DNA of 40,595 bases, taken from positions 1 through 40,595 of the forward strand of contig JBKPAF010000065.1 of the NCBI GenBank assembly GCA_046726275.1. The letters are read 5' to 3'. Origin of the DNA: DASXTW01 sp046726275. GTDB lineage: Bacteria; Actinomycetota; UBA4738. The position numbers and the translations under genes were made by a program. The notes under the pieces were generated by a model. The model did no database searches. It was not told the origin of the DNA and worked only from the letters and a program-made list of their open reading frames with translations. Below are positions 16,112 through 24,143 of this stretch, one piece after another (the stretch's first letter is position 1; each line of letters starts with the position of its first letter).

Positions 16112-16585
16112 CTAGAACTGGTTGAAGAAGCCCCCCTCGACAAGCCGTTCGCGCTCCTCGGCCGAGACCTCGAGGTTGGCCGGAGTGAGCAGATAGACCC
16201 TCTGCGCCACCATCTCGATCTTTCCGTCCAGCCCGAAGACCAGGCCCGAGGCGAAGTCGACCAGCCGTCGGGCCGTGGCGTCCTCGGTGGCTTGAAGGTT
16301 CATGATCACCGGCACGCCCTGGCGGTACCGCTCCCCGATCTCTCGCGCCTCGTTGAACCGTCTGGGTTCTGCGCGATGGATGGAGCCCATGGCTGGCGAG
16401 CGCGAGGGCATGGTGCGGACGATGGCCTCGGGACGATCGACCGGGCCGAGATCCGCGCGGTTCATCCGCCGGACGGAATTGGGATCGCCGCGGCCCATGG
16501 TCGGCTCGGGTTCCTGGAGGTCCTCGAGCTCCTCATCCTCGACAAGGCCCAGATACTGCAGCGTCTTCTTCCACACCCCAGCCAT
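16112..16585 (-). CDS. sepF: SepF, membrane anchor of the Z ring
   Basis: Cytoplasmic division protein that tethers FtsZ to the membrane, important here because no ftsA is present. It has 157 residues. The N-terminus MAGVWKKTLQYLGLVEDEE is an amphipathic membrane-binding helix, followed by an acidic and basic linker, and then the SepF core from about residue 70: EARRFNE-like segment EPRRFNEAREIGERYRQGVP, then NLQATEDATARRLVDFASGL and LDGKIEMVAQRVYLLTPANL. The C-terminal phenylalanine-rich end GGFFNQF is typical. Located between yggS and yggT, 24 nt after yggS. Confidence 0.96.
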   Translation of the reverse strand: MAGVWKKTLQYLGLVEDEELEDLQEPEPTMGRGDPNSVRRMNRADLGPVDRPEAIVRTMPSRSPAMGSIHRAEPRRFNEAREIGERYRQGVPVIMNLQATEDATARRLVDFASGLVFGLDGKIEMVAQRVYLLTPANLEVSAEERERLVEGGFFNQF

Positions 16586-16609
16586 GTCCCCTTCTCCTCC
16601 CCGGGGAAT

Positions 16610-17326
16610 CTAGCCTTCTCCGCTGCGCTGCGCATCCCCGGGCATGCGAGACATCGTCCGCGGCCCGAACAGGGCCGTTCCGACGCGCACCATCGTAGCG
16701 CCTTCCTCCACCGCGACCTCGTAATCCCCGGACATTCCCATGGACAGTTCGGCCACTTCCGCATGGGCCTGCCGGACCCGATCACGGAGCTCCCTGAGGC
16801 GCGCGAAGTAGGGGCGGGTCGTCTCCGGGTCCCCCGTCCATGGGGGGAGCGTCATGAGCCCGACCAGGCGGATCCCGTCGCGATCGGACCAGGAGTCCAC
16901 GGTGCCGGCCACGTCGTCCGGCCCCACGCCCTGGCGCCCGCCCGTGAAGTCGACCTGGAGCAGGCAGCGGAGGACCTTGCCGCCCGATGCGGCCCGCGTG
17001 GCGAGGCGAGAGAGGGCCCGGCCCGGCTCGGCCGAATGCACGACGTCCGCATGCTCGGCCACGCGGTGGACGGTGCCACGCTGGAGCTTCCCGATGAAGT
17101 GCCAGGTCGCTTCGATCCGGAGAGCCTTTTCCGCGAGCTCGCCCGCGTAGTTCTCGGCGAAGTCCTCGAGCCCTTCGGACCGAGCGGCCTGGATCACCTC
17201 GGCCGGGACCGTCTTCGTGACGGCCACGAGGAGCACCTCGCCCTCCTTGCGCCCCGAGCGGAGACACGCCGCTCGGATCCCCGATCGGACCCTGGCGGTG
17301 GCCTCCCGGAGCTGGCGCGGATCCAT
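16610..17326 (-). CDS. yggS: YggS/PLPBP pyridoxal-phosphate homeostasis protein
   Basis: Single-domain alanine-racemase-fold protein that binds pyridoxal 5'-phosphate and takes part in vitamin B6 and amino-acid homeostasis; 238 residues from the ATG at 17326, or one residue more if the TTG immediately upstream is used. The PLP lysine lies in LLVAVTKTVPAEVI. Other family segments are DFAENYAGELAEKA, WHFIGKLQRGTVHRV and LSMGMSGDYEVAVEEGATMVRVGTALFG. It follows pgeF by 16 nt and precedes sepF, the usual actinobacterial and firmicute arrangement. Confidence 0.95.
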   Translation of the reverse strand: MDPRQLREATARVRSGIRAACLRSGRKEGEVLLVAVTKTVPAEVIQAARSEGLEDFAENYAGELAEKALRIEATWHFIGKLQRGTVHRVAEHADVVHSAEPGRALSRLATRAASGGKVLRCLLQVDFTGGRQGVGPDDVAGTVDSWSDRDGIRLVGLMTLPPWTGDPETTRPYFARLRELRDRVRQAHAEVAELSMGMSGDYEVAVEEGATMVRVGTALFGPRTMSRMPGDAQRSGEG

Positions 17327-17342
17327 CAACCTCGATCCTGCG

Positions 17343-18116
17343 TCACGATCGCATCGCGACGAGGGCCTGCCTGCCGGTGATCCCGTCTCGCCGGTAGGAG
17401 AAGAACCGTTCCCGCTCGCACGCCGTGCACGTCTCCTCCCGTTGGATGCTCCGAACTCCCAGACCGGTGAGGATCCTTTCCACGGTTGCCGGAAGGTCGA
17501 GCAGGATCCGGGAGTAGAAGGAGGGGGTGACCGCTCCGCCCGGGCTCGCCGCGGACACCGCGTCCGCCACGTCGGGGCCCACCTCGTAGTGATCGGGCCC
17601 CACAGCCGGCCCGACCGCGGCCAAGATATCCCGCGGCGTGGCGAAGCGCTCTACCGCGGCCGGAAGGACGCCGCCGGCCACTCCCCGCCATCCCGCGTGG
17701 ACCACGGCGACCTGCCCCGTCACGGGATCGGCCAGGGCGACCGGGACGCAGTCGGCCGTGAGGACGGCCACCGGGACCCTCGGGGCGGACGTGACGATGC
17801 CATCGGCGCTGTCCAGCGCGGTCGCCGGATCCTCGAAGCCCGCGCCGACGGCGTCAGGCCCTGCATGGACCACGGTTCTCCCATGAGCCTGCCGAACGAG
17901 GGCGAAGGGCGGAATCCCGAGCGCGACGCAGACCCGTTGTCGGTTCTGAAGCGCACGGGCCGGATCGTCGCCGCATCGAAGGCCCAGATTGAGGCTGTGG
18001 AACGGCTCTGGGCTCACGCCTTCAGTTCGCTCCGTGAAGGCGACGACGAACCCCGCGGACTCGAAGCCCTCGGGTATTAGCACCCGGACCCCGTCGCCCA
18101 GGACACGCCGTTCCAT
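17343..18116 (-). CDS. pgeF: PgeF/YfiH (polyphenol-oxidase/laccase-domain) protein
   Basis: A 257-residue cytoplasmic metal-binding protein of the YfiH family. E. coli PgeF removes wrongly incorporated L-serine from peptidoglycan precursors; others act as purine nucleosidases or phosphorylases. The metal ligands expected for the family are visible: His in VRQAHGRTVVHAG, Cys in LTADCVPVALADP and His in VAVVHAGWRGVAGGVL. The C-terminal region has a CTACERERFFSYRRDG segment that is also typical. It is the first gene after ftsZ, with a 149-bp gap holding a strong hairpin, and is closely followed by yggS. Confidence 0.93.
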   Translation of the reverse strand: MERRVLGDGVRVLIPEGFESAGFVVAFTERTEGVSPEPFHSLNLGLRCGDDPARALQNRQRVCVALGIPPFALVRQAHGRTVVHAGPDAVGAGFEDPATALDSADGIVTSAPRVPVAVLTADCVPVALADPVTGQVAVVHAGWRGVAGGVLPAAVERFATPRDILAAVGPAVGPDHYEVGPDVADAVSAASPGGAVTPSFYSRILLDLPATVERILTGLGVRSIQREETCTACERERFFSYRRDGITGRQALVAMRS

Positions 18117-18178
18117 CGAATGATGACCCTACAGGGCGAGGAGGACGACGGGCCCGGCTATCGAACGAGAGAGTGAAG

Positions 18179-18244
18179 GTGGGGGGCGGGAAGACGTTCT
18201 CTCAAGGCGGGGGAAGGACGCCTCGTTCCCCTCCCGCCCCCCAC
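18179..18244 (-). terminator. long G/C hairpin between ftsZ and pgeF
   Basis: A 13-bp perfect stem pairs 18179-18191 (GTGGGGGGCGGGA) with 18232-18244 (TCCCGCCCCCCAC). Inside the 40-nt loop a second inverted repeat (GGGGAA with TTCCCC) can extend the structure. On the minus strand it starts about 20 nt after the ftsZ stop. No U-run follows, so partial termination, RNA protection or processing are all possible; it would lower expression of the downstream genes relative to ftsZ. Confidence 0.7.
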
Positions 18245-18265
18245 ATAGCTGGGGCCGCGCTCGCC

Positions 18266-19387
18266 CTAGCTCTTCAGGAAATCCGGGATGTCCAGATCCT
18301 CGTCGGCGTCGAAGACGACCGTCGCCGGCGCCGGCTTGAACATCTCCTCTTCCTCCTCTTCCTCAAGGAGCGACGGGACGGCCTCGCGATCCTTCGGCTC
18401 GGCCTCGATCACCCGCGCCAGCCGCCCGTTCCGGATCTCCCCCAGCTTGTCGAAGCCCGCCGCGATCACCGTGACCCGGACCTCGTCTCCCAGGGCGTCG
18501 TCGATCACGGCGCCGAAGATTATGTTCGCGTCCGGGTGGGCCACCTTTGTGATGGTCTCGGCGGCCCGGTTCACCTCGTGCAGGGCGAGATCGGAGGGAC
18601 CGCCGATCGAAAGGAGGACTCCCTTGGCTCCCTCGATGGATGCCTCCAGCAAGGGCGAGGAGATCGCGGCCTTGGCCGCCTGCTCAGCCCTGCCTTCACC
18701 GGACCCGTGCCCGATCCCCATCAGGGCCGACCCAGCCCCGGTCATGACCGCCTTCACGTCGGCGAAGTCCAGGTTGATCAGGCCCGGGGTCATGATCAAC
18801 GACGTGATCCCGTCCACACCCTGGTAGAGAACCTGGTCTGCCATCCGGAAGGCGTCGATCACTGGCGTGGCCGCGTCCGAGACCTGCAGGAGCCGGTCGT
18901 TGGGCACGATGATGAGCGTGTCGACCGCGTTCTTCAGCTCCCCGATCCCCATGTCTGCCTGGAGAGCCCGTTTGCGGCCCTCGAAGGAGAACGGCCGGGT
19001 GACCACGCCGATCGTCAGTGCCGCCAAGTTCTTGGCGATGTCGGCGACTACGGGAGCTCCCCCCGTGCCGGTCCCGCCCCCCTCCCCGGCCGTGATGAAC
19101 ACCATGTCCGCACCCTTCAGGATCTCCTCGATCTCCGTGCGATGCTCCTCGGCGGCCCGCTTGCCCACCTCGGGGTTCGACCCCGCGCCAAGACCGCGGG
19201 TGGTGTCCCGGCCTATATCAAGCTTTACGTCAGCTTCAGACATGAGGAGGGCCTGTGCGTCCGTGTTCATAGCCACGAACTCAACGCCTTTCAGGCCAGA
19301 CTCGATCATGCGGTTGATCGCGTTGACTCCTCCTCCTCCGATCCCGACCACCTTGATCACGGCGAGGTAGTTCTGTGGAGCCTGCAT
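18266..19387 (-). CDS. ftsZ: FtsZ, tubulin-like cell-division GTPase
   Basis: Forms the cytokinetic Z ring; 373 residues from the ATG at 19387. That start is preferred over one 10 codons upstream because AAGGAG lies 5-6 nt before it. GTP-binding signature AGEGGGTGTGGAPVVADIAK, N-terminal VIKVVGIGGGGVNAINRMI, and T7-loop region GLINLDFADVKAVMTGAGSA are intact. After about residue 310 the linker is short and acidic, with a run of seven glutamates, and the tail ends DLDIPDFLKS, the conserved peptide that in actinobacteria binds SepF. It has its own promoters upstream and is separated from ftsQ by an opposite-strand DUF1918 gene, so it is not cotranscribed with the dcw operon in the usual way. 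Confidence 0.99.
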   Translation of the reverse strand: MQAPQNYLAVIKVVGIGGGGVNAINRMIESGLKGVEFVAMNTDAQALLMSEADVKLDIGRDTTRGLGAGSNPEVGKRAAEEHRTEIEEILKGADMVFITAGEGGGTGTGGAPVVADIAKNLAALTIGVVTRPFSFEGRKRALQADMGIGELKNAVDTLIIVPNDRLLQVSDAATPVIDAFRMADQVLYQGVDGITSLIMTPGLINLDFADVKAVMTGAGSALMGIGHGSGEGRAEQAAKAAISSPLLEASIEGAKGVLLSIGGPSDLALHEVNRAAETITKVAHPDANIIFGAVIDDALGDEVRVTVIAAGFDKLGEIRNGRLARVIEAEPKDREAVPSLLEEEEEEEMFKPAPATVVFDADEDLDIPDFLKS

Positions 19388-19481
19388 CCCACTCTCCTTG
19401 AGTCCAAGAGCCTCCACGGCCCGCCTACCTGGGGAATGTGCCGTCTCTGCCTGATTGCCAATGCCCTCGGTTCTGCCTAAC

Positions 19482-19510
19482 TCTTTACTCGAGACTGAGT
19501 GTTATGTAAA
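19482..19510 (-). promoter_or_regulatory. candidate proximal ftsZ promoter P1
   Basis: On the minus strand, TTTACA (19505-19510) is followed after 17 bp by TAAAGA (19482-19487). The start point would be about 90 bp before the ftsZ ATG. The octamer GAGTTAGG occurs just upstream of this -35 and again just after the -10, which may be a repeated protein site. Confidence 0.5.
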
Positions 19511-19529
19511 CCTAACTCACAAGGCGAGG

Positions 19530-19558
19530 ACTCTACAACAGGCGATTGTTGTGGTCAA
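19530..19558 (-). promoter_or_regulatory. candidate distal ftsZ promoter P2
   Basis: On the minus strand, TTGACC (19553-19558) and TAGAGT (19530-19535) are separated by exactly 17 bp, a good vegetative sigma-factor match. It is about 48 bp upstream of P1, so ftsZ would have two tandem starts, as seen for ftsZ in several other actinobacteria. Confidence 0.6.
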
Positions 19559-19660
19559 CCCCATTGGTCCGCTCCGCCTTCCATCGACCCAGGAATTGCC
19601 CGACGAAGCCTCTCGCGATAAACAGAGGTCCTGCCCGCGATGGCGAAAAGGAGATCGCCC

Positions 19661-19891
19661 ATGGAGGGAAAGCGTGGAGACAGGATCATCGTGGAGTCAC
19701 AACAGGTCGGATCCCCCAGCCGTGAGGGGGAGATCCTCGAGGTCATCGAGGGTACGGTCCGGGTGGCCTATCGGGTGAGGTGGGCGGACGGCCACGAAAG
19801 CGTGTTCACGCCGAGCGTGGGGAGCGCAACCATCACCCCATCGCGAGCCAAGACCTCTTCTCGACGGGGACGGAAGTCCTCCGCGCGCTGA
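19661..19891 (+). CDS. DUF1918 small protein
   Basis: A 76-residue cytoplasmic protein of the DUF1918 family, common and uncharacterised in actinobacteria. The conserved pattern is visible as GDRIIVESQQVGSPSREGEI, then RVRWADGHESVFTPSVGS. The C-terminal 20 residues are basic (SRAKTSSRRGRKSSAR), suggesting nucleic-acid contact, though this is only inference. I chose the ATG at 19661 because AAGGAG lies 7 nt before it; a frame start at 19640 lacks one. It is divergent from ftsZ and convergent with ftsQ, and so interrupts what is usually a continuous ftsQ-ftsZ run. Confidence 0.82.
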   Translation: MEGKRGDRIIVESQQVGSPSREGEILEVIEGTVRVAYRVRWADGHESVFTPSVGSATITPSRAKTSSRRGRKSSAR

Positions 19892-19904
19892 TCCGGTGGT
19901 CAGT

Positions 19905-19934
19905 GCCCCCGCCGGGGACGGTCACCGGGGGTGC
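19905..19934. terminator. possible bidirectional terminator between DUF1918 gene and ftsQ
   Basis: CCCCCG (19906-19911) can pair with CGGGGG (19926-19931) between the two convergent stops, which are only 44 bp apart. There is no U-run on either side, so the call is weak. Confidence 0.3.
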
Positions 19935-19935
19935 C

Positions 19936-20661
19936 TCAGGGGGTCGCGGGCTGGGCCGGTCGCAGGGCCGGCGCCGCGGGGGACCTGAGGTCGATGGAAT
20001 CGGCCCGGATCCCGCGCCGTGTCGCCCAGGACAGAAGGCTCGCCAGCGCTTTCCCCTTGGCGTCGGCCTCCGACGCGTCCCCGTAAAGGACCCGAACCCC
20101 GTTCCGGAGAACGACGGTCAGGGAATCCGGGCCGGCCTGGACGATCCGTTCTACGTTCGCGCGAGTCCGTAGCGGGAGCGTTCGGGCTACGACCAGCCCG
20201 GCGGGGAGGCGCGGGATGCGGCTTCCCACCGCGACGGTAACCCCGGAAAGCGATATCGCCGGAAGGCGGGCCGCTGCGAGCGCTGACGCGCGACCTAGGA
20301 TCATGCCATCCCCGGATACCAGAACTCGGGACCGCCCGGAGTGCACGACCGCCACCGCCGAACGTTCCCGGATCGACACGGTCACCGTGCCCGGGAGGGT
20401 CCGGGACACACTGGCCCGGAGGACCCAGGGATCTCGCTCGATCCGCTCCGCCAGTCGTCCGGTTCTCAGCCACAGGACATTCGTAGCGGGCGACAGGCCG
20501 GCCAGCCGGGCGACGTCGGCCTCCGACAAGTGGCGATTGCCGGTCAGCGTCAAGGTCTTCAGGTCGAACAGCGGCGTGGTCGTGACGCCCCATCCGGCAA
20601 CGCCGATGGCCGCCAGCCCGAGCAGGATGGCCAGCGTCAAGTGGGCCCTAGAGCGGTGCAA
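19936..20661 (-). CDS. ftsQ: FtsQ/DivIB division protein
   Basis: Bitopic membrane protein of the divisome that links FtsL and other septal proteins; 241 residues. A short cytoplasmic end is followed by one membrane segment (LTLAILLGLAAIGVAGWGV) and a POTRA domain starting LFDLKTLTLTGNRHLSEADV, with WVLRASVSRTLPGTVTVSIR typical of FtsQ. A proline/alanine-rich tail closes the protein. The start is a TTG at 20661 with GGAG about 9 nt upstream, overlapping the end of murB by 14 nt. Last gene of the dcw operon here. Confidence 0.93.
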   Translation of the reverse strand: MHRSRAHLTLAILLGLAAIGVAGWGVTTTPLFDLKTLTLTGNRHLSEADVARLAGLSPATNVLWLRTGRLAERIERDPWVLRASVSRTLPGTVTVSIRERSAVAVVHSGRSRVLVSGDGMILGRASALAAARLPAISLSGVTVAVGSRIPRLPAGLVVARTLPLRTRANVERIVQAGPDSLTVVLRNGVRVLYGDASEADAKGKALASLLSWATRRGIRADSIDLRSPAAPALRPAQPATP

Positions 20662-21601
20662 GGTCGAAATCTCCGATGAACTGGACCTCCGGTTCGAGGG
20701 CGACCCTGAACCGCTCGGCCACGCGGTCCTGGATCATCCGGATGAGTCGATGCACGTCCGCCGCCGTCGCGCCGGGCCGGGCCACGATGAAGTTCGAGTG
20801 CTTGTCGGACACCATCGCCGCGCCGACGGTGAGCCCTTTGGCGCCGACCGCCTCTACCAGTCTCGCCGCATGGTCGTCGGGTGGATTCTTGAAGACGCTG
20901 CCGCAGTTCGGCTCCGCCAGGGGCTGGGTCGCCTTCCTCCATGCCCGGGCCTCGTCCATCTCCCGCCGGATGTCCGGGGGATCCCCCGGGTGGAGGTGGA
21001 ACGTCGCCCCGATCACGATGCTGGCTTCGGGCAGATCGGAGTGACGGTACTGGAAGCCGACTTCCTCCGCGGCGATCGCGGACCTGCTCGCGTCGACGAC
21101 CGAGTACAGCTCGACCCGCTCGAGGACCTTATCGATCGAACCGTGATGGGCGCCCGCGTTCATCCGGACCGCTCCCCCCACGGAGGCGGGGATGGCCACG
21201 CCGAACTCCAGCCCTGAGAGCGAATGGGCCAACGCCACGCCGGCCACGGCGGGAACGGGCATGGACCCGCCCGCGTGCAGTCTTGCCCCGTCGCGGGCCG
21301 CCCATCGGTACCCCTTGCCCAGACGGAGCACCAGGCCTGGAAAGCCGTCGTCCGAGACGAGGATGTTGGACCCCTTGCCGATGACGATCCACGGCACCCG
21401 TGAGCCGCCGATGGCCTCGGCCGAGACCGCGAGATCCCTTTCGTCCTCGGCCTCTAGGTACAGGGCGGCCGGGCCGCCGATCCGGAAGGTTGTCAGCGGG
21501 GCGAGGGGAAAGGCGGTCCGGAGCCGGTTCCCGCATCCGGCCCGGAGGATACGCTCGGCCTCTTCGAGGCCGCCACGGTGGTCGTCCTCGCCCCTGGTCA
21601 T
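20648..21601 (-). CDS. murB: UDP-N-acetylenolpyruvoylglucosamine reductase (MurB)
   Basis: FAD-dependent reductase making UDP-N-acetylmuramic acid, the second committed step of peptidoglycan precursor synthesis; 317 residues. FAD-domain signatures: TTFRIGGPAALYLEAEDE, VIGKGSNILVSDDGFPGL and FGVAIPASVGGAVRMNAGAH. The catalytic serine lies in NCGSVFKNPPDDHAARLVEA and the catalytic glutamate in LEPEVQFIGDF at the end. The ATG at 21601 overlaps the murC stop as ATGA, fixing the start; a much longer open frame upstream is a shadow of murC. No murA gene is in the window. Confidence 0.97.
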   Translation of the reverse strand: MTRGEDDHRGGLEEAERILRAGCGNRLRTAFPLAPLTTFRIGGPAALYLEAEDERDLAVSAEAIGGSRVPWIVIGKGSNILVSDDGFPGLVLRLGKGYRWAARDGARLHAGGSMPVPAVAGVALAHSLSGLEFGVAIPASVGGAVRMNAGAHHGSIDKVLERVELYSVVDASRSAIAAEEVGFQYRHSDLPEASIVIGATFHLHPGDPPDIRREMDEARAWRKATQPLAEPNCGSVFKNPPDDHAARLVEAVGAKGLTVGAAMVSDKHSNFIVARPGATAADVHRLIRMIQDRVAERFRVALEPEVQFIGDFDLAPL

Positions 21602-23034
21602 CCTCTTTCTCTCTCGGCGTCGGCTTCGCGCAGACGATCCAGAGTGGCGTCGCCAACCATGGTGATGTCCCCGGCGCCCAGGGTCAGCACGAGGTCCCCG
21701 CGCCGCACCTCGGAGGCGAGGAATGGCACGACGTCGGAGCGCCGTGGCAGGTACACGACCCGCTTCCCCGGCGCGGCCTCGGTCAGCGCGTCGACGAGGA
21801 GCTTTCCCGTCACCCCCGGGATCGGAGGCTCTCCCGCTCCGTACACATCCATCAGCACGACCAGGTCGGCCGCGGTCAGGCTCTCCCCCAGGCCTCGCCA
21901 CATGGCCTCCGTACGGGTGTATCGATGGGGTTGGAAGACCACGATGACCCGGCGATGGCCGTCGACACCCGCCGCCTCCAAGGTCGCTCGGACCTCGCTC
22001 GGATGATGGGCGTAGTCGTCGACGAACGTGGCGCCTCTCGCCTCCCCACGACGCTCGAATCGCCTCCTGACCCCTCCGAACGAGCCCAGCGCCTCCGCGG
22101 CCTCCTCCACCGGTAGTCCCAGGATCCGGGCGACGCCCAGAGCCGCCGCTCCGTTCAGCAGGTTGTGCCTGCCGGGGATGGGCAGGGTCAGACGAACACG
22201 CTGCTCGCCGACCCGTACGCTCGCCCGAGCGCTCCCCGGTGAGAGCTCCTGCTCGACCACGACGACGTCCGCCTCCTCCGACATCCCGTAGCGGAGCAGC
22301 GGTCCCGCATATCCGGCCAGGGCCCTGCGGGCCCCCGGATCGTCCCAGCAAGCCACCACAGAGCCCGCGCGCCCGGCGAAGCGGGCGAATGCGGCTTCGA
22401 TGTCCTCACGCCCCGAGAAATAGTCGAGGTGATCCTCCTCCACGTTCGTGACTACGGCGACCTCCGGCTCGTACAGAAGGAACGAGCCGTCGCTCTCGTC
22501 GGCCTCCGCGACGAAGATCTCTCCGGCTCCATGGCCGGCGCCCGACCCGCTCTCGTTGAGGTCACCCCCGATGATGAACGTCGGGTCCAAGCCGAGGCGG
22601 GACAGCATCACCGAGATCATCGACGTGGTCGTGGTCTTCCCGTGGGTGCCTGCGACGGCCACGGCGCGCTTCCCCCGCATCAGGGCGGCCAGCACCTCTG
22701 CCCTGGACAGAACCGGGATCCCCGCCGCTCCAGCCTCGGCGAGCTCGACGTTGGTCCGAGGGATCGCGGAGGAGGCCACCACGACGTCGGGGGCGCCGAC
22801 CTGTCCCCGCCGGTGCCCGACGAACACGACGGCCCCGGCTCGCCGCAGATCGTCAAGGGCCCGGGACTCCTTGAGGTCGGACCCCGAGACCTTGATCCCT
22901 CTGGCCAGGAGGAGCCGGGCGATCCCGTTCATCCCCGCTCCCCCGATCCCGACCAGATGAGCTCGGCGCCACCCGGCGGGATCGGACCGGAACGATCCTT
23001 CGGGAGGGGGCTCGGCGGCAGCATGGCCGCTCAT
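21598..23034 (-). CDS. murC: UDP-N-acetylmuramate-L-alanine ligase (MurC)
   Basis: ATP-dependent ligase adding the first amino acid of the stem peptide; 478 residues. The N-terminal Rossmann domain begins RAHLVGIGGAGMNGIARLLL, the ATP loop is VAVAGTHGKTTTTSMISVML, and the central domain contains EADESDGSFLLYEPEVAVVTN and EEDHLDYFSG. The C-terminal domain has FVDDYAHHPSEVRATLEAA and VVFQPHRYTRTEAM. The first 24 residues are a polar extension. It overlaps the upstream murG stop and the downstream murB start, each by 4 nt as ATGA. Confidence 0.98.
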   Translation of the reverse strand: MSGHAAAEPPPEGSFRSDPAGWRRAHLVGIGGAGMNGIARLLLARGIKVSGSDLKESRALDDLRRAGAVVFVGHRRGQVGAPDVVVASSAIPRTNVELAEAGAAGIPVLSRAEVLAALMRGKRAVAVAGTHGKTTTTSMISVMLSRLGLDPTFIIGGDLNESGSGAGHGAGEIFVAEADESDGSFLLYEPEVAVVTNVEEDHLDYFSGREDIEAAFARFAGRAGSVVACWDDPGARRALAGYAGPLLRYGMSEEADVVVVEQELSPGSARASVRVGEQRVRLTLPIPGRHNLLNGAAALGVARILGLPVEEAAEALGSFGGVRRRFERRGEARGATFVDDYAHHPSEVRATLEAAGVDGHRRVIVVFQPHRYTRTEAMWRGLGESLTAADLVVLMDVYGAGEPPIPGVTGKLLVDALTEAAPGKRVVYLPRRSDVVPFLASEVRRGDLVLTLGAGDITMVGDATLDRLREADAERERG

Positions 23035-24143
23035 GCTCGGGCCACCTCCTCGACGAGATCGGCGAGACTCTCCCCGGCGTCGGGCCGGCCGAAGGCTCTG
23101 GCCCGGTCGGCCATCGCTTCCAGGCGCTCCTCGTGGTCGATGAGCGCTTCGACCCTGCCGGCCAGCGACTCGGAGGAAAGCTGCTCATCCAGCAGAACCG
23201 CGGCCCCTCCGGCACGTTGGAGCGCCCGGGCGTTGGCCTCCTGGTGTCCCCGGGTGGCGTAGGGGTAGGGCACCTGCAGGGAAGGAAGGCCGCACGCGGT
23301 GACCTCGGCGATGGTCGTGGCTCCGGATCGGCATACAACGAGGTCGGCGCACGCGTAGGCGAGCTCCATTCTGTCGAGGTATCCGAGCAGCCGAACCACC
23401 AGACCGCCCGGTGGGAAAGGGAGGGCGCGACGGATGGTGTCCAGGTGCGCGGCGCCGGTGATCAGCACGATCTGCAGGTCGGCCCGGTTCCACAGCAGCC
23501 GACAGGCTCCTACGGCGGCTCGGTCGATGTGCAGCGCCCCCTGGCTACCTCCGAACACGAGCACCGTGCGGCGTCCGTCCTCCAGTTCCAGAGCTTCCCG
23601 GCCTTCCTTCGCCAGAGCCTCCCGCTCCTCGGCGACCCGGAGGATCTCAGGACGAACCGGGTTGCCCGTGACCTCGGCCCTCATCCTGCGGGGAAAGAAC
23701 CTTCGCGCGTCACGAAAGGTCAGTCCAATGGCCTGAGCCAGCCTGGCGAGGACCCGATTGGCCAGTCCCGGGATGGCGTTCTGCTCGTGCAGGACGGAGG
23801 GAACGTGTTCGCGACGAGCCGCGAGGACCGTCGAGACGCTCACGTAGCCGCCCATCCCGACCACGGCCGCGGAATCGGCGACCACTCGTCGGGCGATGGC
23901 CACGGCCCGGACGGCCACGAACGGAGCCTTCACCGCTTCCCAGGACAGCCTTCGCACCAGCGGCCGGGCCGGGACCGCATGGAAGTCGAAGCCGGCCTCG
24001 GACACCAGACGGGCTTCCAGACCCTGGGCCGTTCCCACGAACGAGACGTCATGTCCTCGTTGCTGGAGCACGGCCGCGAGGGCCAGCCCCGGGATCACGT
24101 GGCCGGCCGTCCCGCCGCCGGCGATCACGAACCTCGACGCCAC
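23031..24143 (-). CDS. murG: MurG, lipid II-forming N-acetylglucosaminyltransferase
   Basis: Transfers GlcNAc from UDP-GlcNAc to lipid I at the inner face of the membrane; 370 residues. The N-terminal glycine loop is FVIAGGGTAGHVIPGLALAA, the middle has VLHEQNAIPGLANRVLARLA, and the C-terminal UDP-GlcNAc site is visible as VLVFGGSQGALHID and VCRSGATTIAEVTACGLPSL. The start is GTG at 24143, which lies 19 nt inside the 3' end of ftsW. The stop overlaps the murC start by 4 nt. Confidence 0.97.
   Translation of the reverse strand: MASRFVIAGGGTAGHVIPGLALAAVLQQRGHDVSFVGTAQGLEARLVSEAGFDFHAVPARPLVRRLSWEAVKAPFVAVRAVAIARRVVADSAAVVGMGGYVSVSTVLAARREHVPSVLHEQNAIPGLANRVLARLAQAIGLTFRDARRFFPRRMRAEVTGNPVRPEILRVAEEREALAKEGREALELEDGRRTVLVFGGSQGALHIDRAAVGACRLLWNRADLQIVLITGAAHLDTIRRALPFPPGGLVVRLLGYLDRMELAYACADLVVCRSGATTIAEVTACGLPSLQVPYPYATRGHQEANARALQRAGGAAVLLDEQLSSESLAGRVEALIDHEERLEAMADRARAFGRPDAGESLADLVEEVARA

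Noticed and set aside
19388..20661. Missing ftsA as evidence of gene loss
   Set aside because: ftsA is normally absent from actinobacteria and SepF is present, so this is expected.
20648..22351. murB as a 567-residue fusion protein
   Set aside because: The first 250 residues are a frame-shifted reading of murC; the ATGA overlap at 21598-21601 gives a normal 317-residue MurB.
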